Below, piece after piece: positions 33,320 through 40,379 of a stretch of DNA of 40,379 nucleotides. Made by a program: the position numbers and the translations under genes. Location: the NCBI RefSeq assembly GCF_011947195.1, contig NZ_JAATVY010000041.1, positions 1 through 40,379 of the forward strand. The letters run 5' to 3'. The stretch's first letter is position 1, and each line of letters starts with the position of its first letter. Source of the DNA: Planosporangium thailandense. GTDB taxonomy: Bacteria > Actinomycetota > Actinomycetes > Mycobacteriales > Micromonosporaceae. The notes beneath the pieces were generated by a model, which saw only the letters and a list, made by a program, of their open reading frames with translations, did no database searches and had not been told where the DNA came from.

Positions 33320-34972
33320 ATGTTCACTGTCGGGGTGGATCTGCCGAGACTTCCAGAGCTCCCGAGCCGACTCCGCGCCCCGCAGCCCGGCTGGGCGGAG
33401 ACGACCGATGTCGTGGTCGTCGGCTCCGGTGTCGCGGGCCTCACCGCCGCGCTGCACCTGCGCGAGGCCGGGCTGCACGTCACCGTCGTCACCAAGGTGA
33501 ACATCGATGACGGGTCCACCCGCTGGGCGCAGGGTGGCATCGCGGCCGTGTTCGACCCGTACGACACCCCGGCCGCCCACGCCGAGGACACGCTGGTCGC
33601 GGGCGTGGGGCTGTGCGATCCGGCCGCCGTCGACGTGCTCGTCAACGAGGGGCCCGCGCGGGTACGGGAGCTGATGCGCTGGGGTGCGGAGTTCGACCGC
33701 AACGCCGACGGTTCCCTCATGCTCACCCGCGAGGGCGGCCACCACGCCAACCGGATCGTGCACGCCGGGGGCGACGCCACCGGCGCGGAGGTGCAGCGGG
33801 CGCTGCACGCGGCGGTCCGCCGCGACCCGTGGATCCGGCTGTTCGAGCACGCCCTGGTCCTCGACCTGCTCCGGGACGCCGCCGGGCGGGCCTGTGGAGT
33901 GACGCTGCACGTGCTCGGGGAGGGCTCCGAAGACGGCGTGGGCGCGGTGCTCGGCCGGGCGGTCGTGCTGGCCACCGGGGGCATGGGGCAGGTGTACGCG
34001 GTGACGACCAACCCGGTCGTCTCCACCGGCGACGGCGTGGCCCTCGCGCTGCGGGCCGGTGCCGCGGTTACTGACCTGGAGTTCGTCCAGTTCCACCCGA
34101 CGGCGCTGGTGACAGGGGCGGCGAGCGCCCAGCAGCCGCTGGTCAGCGAGGCGCTGCGCGGCGAGGGCGCGTACCTGCGCGACGGCGACGGCAAGCGCTT
34201 CATGGTGGGCCAGCACGACCTGGCCGAGCTCGCCCCGCGGGACGTCGTGGCCAAGGGCATCCACCGGGTGATGCTGGCGGAGGGCAGCGCGAACGTGTGG
34301 CTGGACGCGCGGCATCTCGGGGCGGAGTTCCTCGAGGCCCGCTTCCCGACGATCATGACGAGCTGCCGCGCCGCCGGGATCGAGCCCACCACCGACCTGA
34401 TCCCGGTCGCCCCGGCGGCGCACTACGCCAGCGGCGGCGTGCGGACCGATCTACGCGGGCGTACCTCCATCCCCGGCCTGTACGCGTGCGGCGAGGTGGC
34501 CTGCACCGGGGTGCACGGCGCCAACCGGCTCGCCTCCAACTCCCTGCTGGAAGGGCTCGTGTTCGCCCGCCGGATCGCCACCGACATCGCGGCCGACCTC
34601 CCGCCGCAGACCGAACCGGTGACCGGTGACGCGCCGCAGTGGGCGGTCGATCCGGCGGTCCGCCAGCCGCTCCAGCAGGCCATGAGCCGCGGCGCGGGCG
34701 TCCTGCGGAGCGCGACCTCGCTCGACGAGGTAGCGGCCACGCTCACCCGGCTCGGCACCGAGCGCGCGCCCTCCGACACCGCCAGTTGGGAGGCGGCCAA
34801 CCTGGTCACGATCGCCGCCGCGCTCGTGGCGGCCGCCGCCTGCCGGCAGGAGACCCGCGGCTGCCACTGGCGCGACGACTTCCCCATCACCGACGAGGCA
34901 TGGTGCGGCCACCTGCTGGCCACGGTGACGGACACCGGTGTACTGACCGAGACGTGGGAGCCCTTGACATGA
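33320..34972 (+). CDS. nadB: L-aspartate oxidase
   Basis: The 550-residue flavoenzyme oxidises aspartate to iminoaspartate, the first step of NAD synthesis. It has the FAD site TTDVVVVGSGVAGLTAALH, STRWAQGGIAAVFD, LEFVQFHPTAL and the C-terminal GLYACGEVACTGVHGANRLA and SNSLLEGLVF typical of the NadB/succinate dehydrogenase family. Starts at GTG 33317, ATG 33320 and GTG 33335 are close together; the ATG is used here. It is 11 bp after the septum-domain gene and overlaps nadC by 4 bp. The quinolinate synthase gene nadA is not in the window. Confidence 0.96.
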   Translation: MFTVGVDLPRLPELPSRLRAPQPGWAETTDVVVVGSGVAGLTAALHLREAGLHVTVVTKVNIDDGSTRWAQGGIAAVFDPYDTPAAHAEDTLVAGVGLCDPAAVDVLVNEGPARVRELMRWGAEFDRNADGSLMLTREGGHHANRIVHAGGDATGAEVQRALHAAVRRDPWIRLFEHALVLDLLRDAAGRACGVTLHVLGEGSEDGVGAVLGRAVVLATGGMGQVYAVTTNPVVSTGDGVALALRAGAAVTDLEFVQFHPTALVTGAASAQQPLVSEALRGEGAYLRDGDGKRFMVGQHDLAELAPRDVVAKGIHRVMLAEGSANVWLDARHLGAEFLEARFPTIMTSCRAAGIEPTTDLIPVAPAAHYASGGVRTDLRGRTSIPGLYACGEVACTGVHGANRLASNSLLEGLVFARRIATDIAADLPPQTEPVTGDAPQWAVDPAVRQPLQQAMSRGAGVLRSATSLDEVAATLTRLGTERAPSDTASWEAANLVTIAAALVAAAACRQETRGCHWRDDFPITDEAWCGHLLATVTDTGVLTETWEPLT

Positions 34973-35820
34973 ACCTGGACCAGACCGCCGTACGCGAGAT
35001 CGTCCGGCGCGCCCTCGCCGAGGACCTCGGGCCGGACCGTCTCGACGTGACGAGCGTGGCGACGATCCCGGCCGACCAGACCGACACCGGCGACCTGGTC
35101 GCCCGCGCCGACGGAGTGGTGGCCGGGCTGGACGTGGCCGCCGCCGTCTTCGACGAGGCTTCCGGCGGTACGGTCGGGTTCGCGAAGAAGGTGTCCGACG
35201 GCGCGCGGGTGGCCCGCGGGGATGTCCTGGCCACGGTGGCCGGGCCGACCCGGGCGATCCTCACCGCCGAGCGCACCGCCCTCAACCTGCTGTCCCGCAT
35301 GTCCGGGGTCGCGACGCACACCCGGGCCTGGGCCGACGCCCTGGCCGGCACGAAGGCGTTGGTGCTCGACACCCGCAAGACCACACCCGGCCTGCGGGCG
35401 CTCGAGAAGTACGCGGTGCGCGCGGGTGGCGGCACGAACAAGCGCATGGGCCTCTACGACGTGGCCATGATCAAGGACAACCACACGGTGGCGGCCGGTG
35501 GCATCGCGCCGGCGTTCCGCCTGGTCCGGGAGGCCTTCCCGGACGTGACCATCCAGGTCGAGGTCGACACGGTCGCCGAGGCCGTCGAGGCGGTGGAGGC
35601 CGGGTCCACTTTCCTGCTTCTCGACAACATGGAGCCCCACCAGCTGCGCGAGGTGGTCGCCGCCGTGGACGGTCGGGCCGAACTCGAGGCAACGGGTGGC
35701 CTGACCCTGGACCGGGCTCGTGAGTTCGCCGAAACGGGCGTGGACTACCTTTCGGTAGGGGCGTTGACGCACTCCTCGCCCATCCTCGACATCGCGTTGG
35801 ACCTGCGCCCTCGGAGTTGA
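34969..35820 (+). CDS. nadC: Nicotinate-nucleotide pyrophosphorylase (carboxylating)
   Basis: The 283-residue enzyme turns quinolinate and PRPP into nicotinate mononucleotide. Motifs seen are LTAERTALNLLSRMSGVAT, DTRKTTPGLRALEKYAV, GGGTNKRMGLYDVAMIKDNH and the terminal ATGGLTLDRAREFAETGVD barrel strands. The ATG at 34969 lies in an ATGA overlap with nadB. The stop is 5 bp before the coaX start. Confidence 0.97.
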   Translation: MNLDQTAVREIVRRALAEDLGPDRLDVTSVATIPADQTDTGDLVARADGVVAGLDVAAAVFDEASGGTVGFAKKVSDGARVARGDVLATVAGPTRAILTAERTALNLLSRMSGVATHTRAWADALAGTKALVLDTRKTTPGLRALEKYAVRAGGGTNKRMGLYDVAMIKDNHTVAAGGIAPAFRLVREAFPDVTIQVEVDTVAEAVEAVEAGSTFLLLDNMEPHQLREVVAAVDGRAELEATGGLTLDRAREFAETGVDYLSVGALTHSSPILDIALDLRPRS

Positions 35821-35825
35821 CATCC

Positions 35826-36590
35826 GTGCTGCTCTGCATCGACATCGGTAACACCAACACCGTTCTCGCCACCTTCGAGGGCGAGAAGCTGGTGCACTCC
35901 TGGCGCACCAAGACCGACGCCCGGGACACCGCCGACGAGCTGGGGCTGCTCTTCCGGGGCCTGCTGGCCGGCGACGCGGTGCAGGTCACCGGGATCGCCG
36001 CCTGTTCGACCGTGCCGGCGTCGCTGCGGTCGCTGCGGACGATGCTCGGCCGCTACTACGCCGACGTACCCACGGTGATCCTGGAGCCGGGCATCCGCAC
36101 CGGCGTCTCGCTGGTGTTCGACAACCCCAAGGAGATCGGGGCCGACCGGATCGCCAACTCGCTCGCGGCCTACACCCTGTACGGTGGGCCGGCGATCGTC
36201 GTGGACTTCGGTACCTCCACCAACTTCGACGTGGTGAGCGCCAAGGGCGAGTTCCTCGGCGGGGTGCTCGCGCCCGGGGTCGAGATCTCTGTGGACGCGC
36301 TCGCCGCCCGCGCAGCCCAGCTGCGCAAGGTGGAGCTGGTCAAGCCCCCCCGCGTCATCGGCAAGAACACGGTCGAGGCGCTCCAGTCCGGCGTGGTGTA
36401 CGGCTTCGCCGGTCAGGTCGACGGCATCGTCCGCAATATCATGTCCGAGCTGGGCCCAGCGCAGGCCGTGGTAGCCACCGGCGGGCTCGCCCCGATCGTG
36501 ATCGGCGAGTGCGAGACGATCACCCACCACGAGCCGATGCTCACTCTGATCGGCCTGCGGATGATCTTCGAGCGCAACATCGGGTCATGA
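35826..36590 (+). CDS. coaX: Type III pantothenate kinase
   Basis: The 254-residue enzyme phosphorylates pantothenate, the first step of CoA synthesis. It shows the ASKHA-fold motifs LLCIDIGNTNTVLATF, ADRIANSLAAY, VVDFGTSTNFDVVS and the long GGVLAPGVEISVDALAARAAQL. GTG at 35826 has a GGAG site at 9 nt and gives the usual N-terminus; a TTG at 35817 overlapping nadC is less likely because the GGAG touches it. The 3' end overlaps the convergent methyltransferase by 6 bp. Confidence 0.96.
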   Translation: MLLCIDIGNTNTVLATFEGEKLVHSWRTKTDARDTADELGLLFRGLLAGDAVQVTGIAACSTVPASLRSLRTMLGRYYADVPTVILEPGIRTGVSLVFDNPKEIGADRIANSLAAYTLYGGPAIVVDFGTSTNFDVVSAKGEFLGGVLAPGVEISVDALAARAAQLRKVELVKPPRVIGKNTVEALQSGVVYGFAGQVDGIVRNIMSELGPAQAVVATGGLAPIVIGECETITHHEPMLTLIGLRMIFERNIGS

Positions 36591-37331
36591 GATCCGGTAC
36601 GTCCGGTACGCCTCGGTGACGTAGGGCAGTTCGAACTCGGCGCGCCCGGCCAGGTCGGGGTGGCTGGCGCACAGACCCTGGACGGCGGCCTCCACGGCGG
36701 CTCGCTTCACCGGCTCCGCGACCAGGTAGAACGACCGGGAGCGCACCAGGTCGAGCAGCGTGTCCGGGGTGTGGGTCACCGAGTGCCGGAAGTCGGCCCG
36801 CTCCACCGGGGTGAACTGCGGCCCGAGGGGCGTGACCTGCGTGCCTCCACCCTGTCCTCCACCCTGTTCATCGATGATCTTGCTCAATGCGGCTACCCAC
36901 GCCACGCCTTCGTCGCGCTCGTTCCACAGCGGCCCGAACACTCCGCCCGGCTTCAGGACCCGGGCGATCTCCGGGTGCGCCTTGTCCGGGTCGAACCAGT
37001 GGTACGCCTGCCCCGCGACGACGGCGTCCACGGACGCGTCGGGTAGCGGGATCGCCTCGGCGGACCCTTCGACGGCCGCCGGCGCGCCGCCGGCTTCGTC
37101 CATCTTTGCTCGCATTCCGGCGTCCGGTTCGACCGGAATGACCTCGTACCCGAGCCCCGCCAACTGCCGGGACAGGATGCCGGTGCCGGCACCCAGGTCC
37201 ACGACCCTCGCGGGCGCGTCGCCGAGGATCCACCGGATCGCCTCGACGGGATAACGGGGGCGGACGCGGTCGTACAGATCGGCCGCCGGTCCGAAGGAGC
37301 GGGCGTGTGCCTGCCAACGTTGAGAGTCCAC
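36585..37331 (-). CDS. Class I SAM-dependent methyltransferase
   Basis: The 248-residue protein has the Methyltransf_11 pattern: VVDLGAGTGILSRQL (motif I), VIPVEPDAGMRAKM, DASVDAVVAGQAYHWFDPD and ARVLKPGGVFGPLWNERD. The substrate is unknown; the YHWFD wording is common in bacterial small-molecule methyltransferases. The GTG start at 37331 is 70 bp from the divergent lysS start. Confidence 0.9.
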   Translation of the reverse strand: MDSQRWQAHARSFGPAADLYDRVRPRYPVEAIRWILGDAPARVVDLGAGTGILSRQLAGLGYEVIPVEPDAGMRAKMDEAGGAPAAVEGSAEAIPLPDASVDAVVAGQAYHWFDPDKAHPEIARVLKPGGVFGPLWNERDEGVAWVAALSKIIDEQGGGQGGGTQVTPLGPQFTPVERADFRHSVTHTPDTLLDLVRSRSFYLVAEPVKRAAVEAAVQGLCASHPDLAGRAEFELPYVTEAYRTYRIS

Positions 37332-37401
37332 GGCTGAAAAATACCGGGTGACGGTGAGTAGGCTCAGTGGCGACGAATGCCCCGAGCTTTGAGGAAAAAC
37401 G

Positions 37402-38907
37402 GTGACCGATCAGTCCGTGCCCATCGATGCCCCCGACGACCTGCCGGAGCAGATGCGGGTACGTCGGGAAAAGCGCGCCCGAATTCTGGAGTCCGGCCAG
37501 GAGCCGTACCCGGTGGGTTTTCCCCGGACGGCGACGCTCGCCGAGATCCGGGAGCGCTTCGGCGACCTGCCGACCGACACGGCCACGGGCGAGAAGGTCG
37601 CGGTCACCGGACGGGTGATCTTCATTCGCAACACCGGGAAGCTGAGCTTCGCGACTCTGCGCGAGGGTGACGGCACCGAACTGCAGGCGATGCTCTCCCT
37701 CGACCGGGTGGGGCAGGAGGCGCTCGACGAATGGAAGCGGCTGGTCGACATCGGCGACCACGTCGGAATCACCGGCGAGGTCATCACCAGCCGCCGCGGT
37801 GAGCTGTCCGTGCTCGCCGACGGCTGGCAAATGACCGCGAAGTCACTTCGCCCGCTACCGGTCGCGCACAAGCCGATGAGTGAGGAATCGCGGGTCCGGC
37901 AGCGTTATGTCGATCTGATCATGCGGCCGCAGGCGCGGGAAACGGTCCGGACAAGGGCCACCGTTGTGCGCAGTCTGCGTGAGTCATTGCACAACCGTGA
38001 TTACCTCGAGGTCGAAACCCCGATGCTGCAGCTGTTGCACGGCGGTGCCGCGGCTCGACCCTTTGTCACTCGTAGCAACGCACTGGACACGGAGTTGTAT
38101 CTCCGGATCGCTCCGGAACTTTTCCTGAAGCGATGCGTGGTCGGGGGTATCGAGCGGGTCTTCGAGATCAACCGGAACTTCCGCAACGAGGGTGTGGACT
38201 CCTCGCATTCGCCGGAGTTTGCCATGCTCGAGGCCTACCAGGCGTACGCCGACTACAACACGATGGCGACCCTCACCCGCGAGATCGTGCAGGAGGCCGC
38301 GATGCGGCTGAGCGGTTCGCACGTCGTGCACCACCACGACGGCAGGGAGTTCGACCTCGGCGGCCAGTGGCGGGAGGTGACGCTGTACGGCGCCCTTTCC
38401 GGCGCCCTGGGCGAGGAGGTCACCGTGGAAACCCCGATGGCCCGCCTGATGGAATTCGCGGCCAAGCACGACGTCGCCGTCGACCCCAAGTGGGGGCCCG
38501 GAAAGCTGGCCGAAGAGCTCTTCGAAGCGCTGGTGGTGCACACGCTGCAGGCGCCGACCTTCGTGCGTGACTACCCGGAGGAGACCAGCCCGCTGACCCG
38601 GGCGCACCGCGAGGTGCCGGGGCTGACCGAGAAGTGGGACCTGTACGTGCTCGGCTTCGAGCTCGCGACGGCCTACTCCGAGCTGGTCGACCCGGTGGTG
38701 CAGCGGGACCGGCTGGTTGCGCAGTCGCTGCAGGCGGCAAAGGGCGACCCCGAAGCCATGCAACTCGACGAGGACTTTCTGCGTGCGATGGAGTACGGAA
38801 TGCCGCCCGCTGGCGGTATGGGCATGGGAATCGACCGGTTGCTGATGGCGCTCACCGGCCTGGGGATTCGCGAGACAATCCTCTTTCCGCTCGTACGTCC
38901 TGAGTGA
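37402..38907 (+). CDS. lysS: Lysyl-tRNA synthetase (class II)
   Basis: The 501-residue enzyme charges tRNA-Lys. It has an OB-fold anticodon domain at the N-terminus ([21 protein letters not shown]), then the class II core with motif 1 near [15 protein letters not shown], motif 2 [20 protein letters not shown] and motif 3 [21 protein letters not shown] site precedes GTG 37402. Loose -10 text TAGGCT near 37359 lies in the 70-bp gap shared with the methyltransferase. The order lysS, lsr2, clpC is conserved in actinobacteria. Confidence 0.96.
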   Translation: MTDQSVPIDAPDDLPEQMRVRREKRARILESGQEPYPVGFPRTATLAEIRERFGDLPTDTATGEKVAVTGRVIFIRNTGKLSFATLREGDGTELQAMLSLDRVGQEALDEWKRLVDIGDHVGITGEVITSRRGELSVLADGWQMTAKSLRPLPVAHKPMSEESRVRQRYVDLIMRPQARETVRTRATVVRSLRESLHNRDYLEVETPMLQLLHGGAAARPFVTRSNALDTELYLRIAPELFLKRCVVGGIERVFEINRNFRNEGVDSSHSPEFAMLEAYQAYADYNTMATLTREIVQEAAMRLSGSHVVHHHDGREFDLGGQWREVTLYGALSGALGEEVTVETPMARLMEFAAKHDVAVDPKWGPGKLAEELFEALVVHTLQAPTFVRDYPEETSPLTRAHREVPGLTEKWDLYVLGFELATAYSELVDPVVQRDRLVAQSLQAAKGDPEAMQLDEDFLRAMEYGMPPAGGMGMGIDRLLMALTGLGIRETILFPLVRPE

Positions 38908-38920
38908 TTTCCCGTACCCG

Positions 38921-38951
38921 TTGACGTTGCGCCCGCGCGTTGGGTTATTGT
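38921..38951 (+). promoter_or_regulatory. Probable lsr2 promoter
   Basis: TTGACG (38921-38926) and TATTGT (38946-38951), 19 bp apart, form a plausible sigma-70-type promoter. It lies in the lysS-lsr2 gap, which becomes AT-rich from 38941, and the GGAGGG ribosome site follows about 30 bp later. Confidence 0.45.
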
Positions 38952-38993
38952 TTTTGGCTAACAGGCGGGTGCGGACTTTCGGAGGGAATACTC

Positions 38994-39344
38994 GTGGCCA
39001 AGCGAACTATCCACGTGCTGGTCGACGACCTGGACGGCGGCGAGGCCGATGAGACCGTCAAGTTTGCGATCGACGGCATTCAGTACGAGATCGACCTGTC
39101 GACGAAAAACGCGAACAAGATGCGTGAAGCTCTCGCGCCCTATGTTTCCGCGGGCACCAAGGTAGGCCGGGGCGGCGTGCTGGCCGGCGGTCGCTCGGCG
39201 AGCCGTATCCGCGGTGCCGGTGGCGACCGTGACCAGAACCGGGCGATCCGCGAGTGGGCCCAGAGCAAGGGCATCAAGGTCTCCGACCGCGGTCGGATCA
39301 AGCAGGAGATCGTCGACCGGTACAACGCCGAGGCCGGTCAGTAG
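38994..39344 (+). CDS. lsr2: Nucleoid-associated protein Lsr2
   Basis: The 116-residue protein begins AKRTIHVLVDDLDGGEAD after a GTG with a GGAGGG site and has the N-terminal oligomerisation domain (FAIDGIQYEIDLSTKNANKM) and C-terminal DNA-binding part (AIREWAQSKGIKVSDRGRI) with the RGR hook that enters AT-rich minor grooves. Lsr2 silences horizontally acquired genes. The linker is basic and Gly-rich. A hairpin follows about 50 bp after the stop. Confidence 0.97.
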   Translation: MAKRTIHVLVDDLDGGEADETVKFAIDGIQYEIDLSTKNANKMREALAPYVSAGTKVGRGGVLAGGRSASRIRGAGGDRDQNRAIREWAQSKGIKVSDRGRIKQEIVDRYNAEAGQ

Positions 39345-39394
39345 CGGCTTCTGGCTGGTCGGCAGCGGCCTCGCGCCGGTCAGTACGCGCGCCG

Positions 39395-39419
39395 GCCCGG
39401 CTGGTGGGACCAGCCGGGC
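39395..39419 (+). terminator. Hairpin terminator after lsr2
   Basis: A perfect 11-bp stem (39395-39405 with 39409-39419) has a 3-nt GGG loop, 51 bp after the lsr2 stop. No U tract follows. Its right arm enters the first unit of the tandem repeat. Confidence 0.65.
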
Positions 39420-39539
39420 TCAGTGCGGACCGGTGAGCGCCGTGGCCGGGCTCAGTGCGGACCGGTGAGCGTCGTGGCCGGGCTCAGTGCGACCGGTGTG
39501 CGTCGTAGCCGGGCTCGGCGTCGACCGGTGAGCGCCGCG
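39413..39539. repeat. Four 31-32-bp non-coding tandem repeats
   Basis: Units at 39413-39444, 39445-39476, 39477-39507 (one base shorter) and 39508-39539 share GCCGGGCTCAGTGCG and GACCGGTGAGCG cores. The 32-bp spacing is not a multiple of three, in line with non-coding DNA. Confidence 0.85.
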
Positions 39540-39589
39540 GCCGGCTGACCCGGCCGAACTCGCTGGTCACCCAGCACCATGATCTATTT

Positions 39590-39620
39590 CGGGCCCCCCC
39601 GGCTTTGCCGGGCGGGCCCG
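39590..39620. terminator. Second hairpin downstream of lsr2
   Basis: CGGGCCC (39590-39596) pairs with GGGCCCG (39614-39620) and CCCGGC (39598-39603) with GCCGGG (39607-39612) around a TTT loop, with one C-C mismatch. Both flanks have ATTT-like text, so it could end transcription in either direction. Confidence 0.6.
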
Positions 39621-39870
39621 ATTTCGCTCTGCGCGTAGCGCCGAGACCGACGGGAACACCTGAGGGGCCCTGTCTGTTGGCCTCAAATGTCGCGTAACCA
39701 GCCATTTCCCGGGGTACGAGTCCGGTAGCCGACGCGTTTGTCAGGGCTTCTGTGCGGGCGCACCGGCTGGAACCGTCGTCCCACGGCGATAGAGTAAGTG
39801 CACGGTCACGTCGGATCTCGTCTGGTAGTCAGCCAGGTGCGACGGCGGCACGGCACATGAGGGAGCAGGA

Positions 39871-40379
39871 ATGTTCGAGCGGTTTACCGACCGAGCACGT
39901 CGGGTGGTCGTCCTGGCTCAAGAAGAGGCCAGGATGCTCAACCACAACTACATCGGCACGGAGCACATCCTGCTCGGTCTCATCCACGAGGGTGAGGGCG
40001 TGGCGGCCAAGGCTCTGGAGAGCCTGGGCATCTCGCTGGAGGGTGTGCGCCAGCAGGTCGAGGAGATCATCGGCCAGGGGCAGCAGGCACCCAGCGGGCA
40101 CATCCCGTTCACGCCGCGTGCCAAGAAGGTCCTGGAGCTGTCGCTTCGCGAGGCGCTCCAGCTCGGCCACAACTACATCGGCACCGAGCACATCCTGCTC
40201 GGTCTGATCCGTGAGGGCGAGGGTGTTGCGGCTCAGGTGCTGGTCAAGCTCGGCGCCGACCTCAACCGTGTTCGCCAGCAGGTGATCCAGCTGCTCTCCG
40301 GCTACCAGGGCAAGGAGCCCGCCGCGGCGGGCACCGGCTCGACCGGCGAGGCGGCACCGTCCACGTCGCTCGTGCTCGA
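39871..40379 (+). CDS. clpC: ATP-dependent Clp protease ATP-binding subunit ClpC (5' part, cut by window end)
   Basis: The frame starts at ATG 39871 (AGGGAG and AGGA upstream) and is still open at the window end, about 169 codons. The visible part is the Clp N domain with its two repeats, each containing the phrase [14 protein letters not shown], followed by the beginning of the linker ([18 protein letters not shown]). ClpC is a Hsp100 unfoldase that feeds ClpP; in actinomycetes it is essential in several species and a drug target. The AAA+ domains lie beyond the window. Confidence 0.95.
   Translation, partial: MFERFTDRARRVVVLAQEEARMLNHNYIGTEHILLGLIHEGEGVAAKALESLGISLEGVRQQVEEIIGQGQQAPSGHIPFTPRAKKVLELSLREALQLGHNYIGTEHILLGLIREGEGVAAQVLVKLGADLNRVRQQVIQLLSGYQGKEPAAAGTGSTGEAAPSTSLVL

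Larger units (their letters stand above)
39345..39870. other. Intergenic region lsr2 - clpC
   Basis: The 526-bp gap has no credible gene. From left to right it holds a hairpin (39395-39419), a four-copy 32-bp tandem repeat (39413-39539), a second strong hairpin (39590-39620) and an AT-richer part after about 39670 that should contain the clpC promoter. Confidence 0.7.

Noticed and set aside
39620-39650. ClgR-type operator (TTCGCT followed by GCG) upstream of clpC
   Set aside because: The half sites do not have the spacing I know for ClgR, and the position is far from the clpC start.

Overview
This is chromosomal DNA of a very GC-rich actinomycete. GTG starts, ATGA/GTGA overlaps between genes, third-position G/C, a BldG switch, Lsr2, a DUF4244 pilin and the order DUF2520 / panC / panD / nadB / nadC / coaX / lysS / lsr2 / clpC all point to Actinomycetota. 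Protein wording and the MSERSER-type leader upstream of acs suggest Micromonosporaceae; that family assignment is inference from memory, not a search. I see no rRNA, tRNA, prophage, insertion sequence or CRISPR array, and most genes look vertically inherited.

Layout. 1-2.7 kb: a large double-SseB-domain protein with a repetitive proline-rich linker, overlapped by a small partner gene. 2.7-4.6 kb: two convergent alpha/beta hydrolases. 4.7-9.5 kb: acetyl-CoA synthetase (minus) with a short coupled leader ORF, a catalytically degenerate Fic-fold protein (plus), a small membrane protein and a HAD-IB phosphatase (minus). 9.9-11.5 kb: a lipoprotein and a DinB-like protein, divergent. 11.7-16.55 kb: a compact Tad/Flp-type locus (TadZ/Ssd, TadA, TadB, TadC, DUF4244 pilin, TadE, Rv3654c-like) in which almost every gene overlaps the next. 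16.55-18.9 kb: a DEAD/DEAH helicase with a C-terminal Cys cluster, abutting the Tad locus tail to tail with no spacer. 19.07-19.9 kb: bldG and its anti-sigma partner. 20.4-26.9 kb: the proton-pumping pyrophosphatase, two unknown genes and topoisomerase I. 27.1-29.2 kb: a sugar-lactone-oxidase-like flavoenzyme divergent from a TetR regulator. 29.3-36.6 kb: a cofactor cluster (DUF2520, panC, panD, two septum-formation-domain proteins, nadB, nadC, coaX) for pantothenate/CoA and NAD. 36.6 kb to the end: a methyltransferase, lysS, lsr2 and the start of clpC.

How the genes work together. PanD and NadB both consume aspartate, feeding CoA and NAD synthesis; CoaX then phosphorylates the pantothenate made by PanC, and Acs (far left) uses CoA. 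The Tad genes would build a type IVb pilus or secretion apparatus, but the prepilin peptidase is not in the window. BldG and the anti-sigma protein form a partner-switching pair controlling development or stress.

Most notable for follow-up: three perfect TTATCCACA DnaA boxes within 53 bp just downstream of topA, plus two Streptomyces-type boxes upstream of the Tad operon; a Fic-fold protein that keeps the inhibitory S-x-x-x-E-G motif but has lost its catalytic His; an epoxide-hydrolase-like protein lacking its nucleophile; in-frame minisatellites in at least three proteins, and one minisatellite whose unit contains a gene's stop codon; and the SseB fusion with its overlapping partner.
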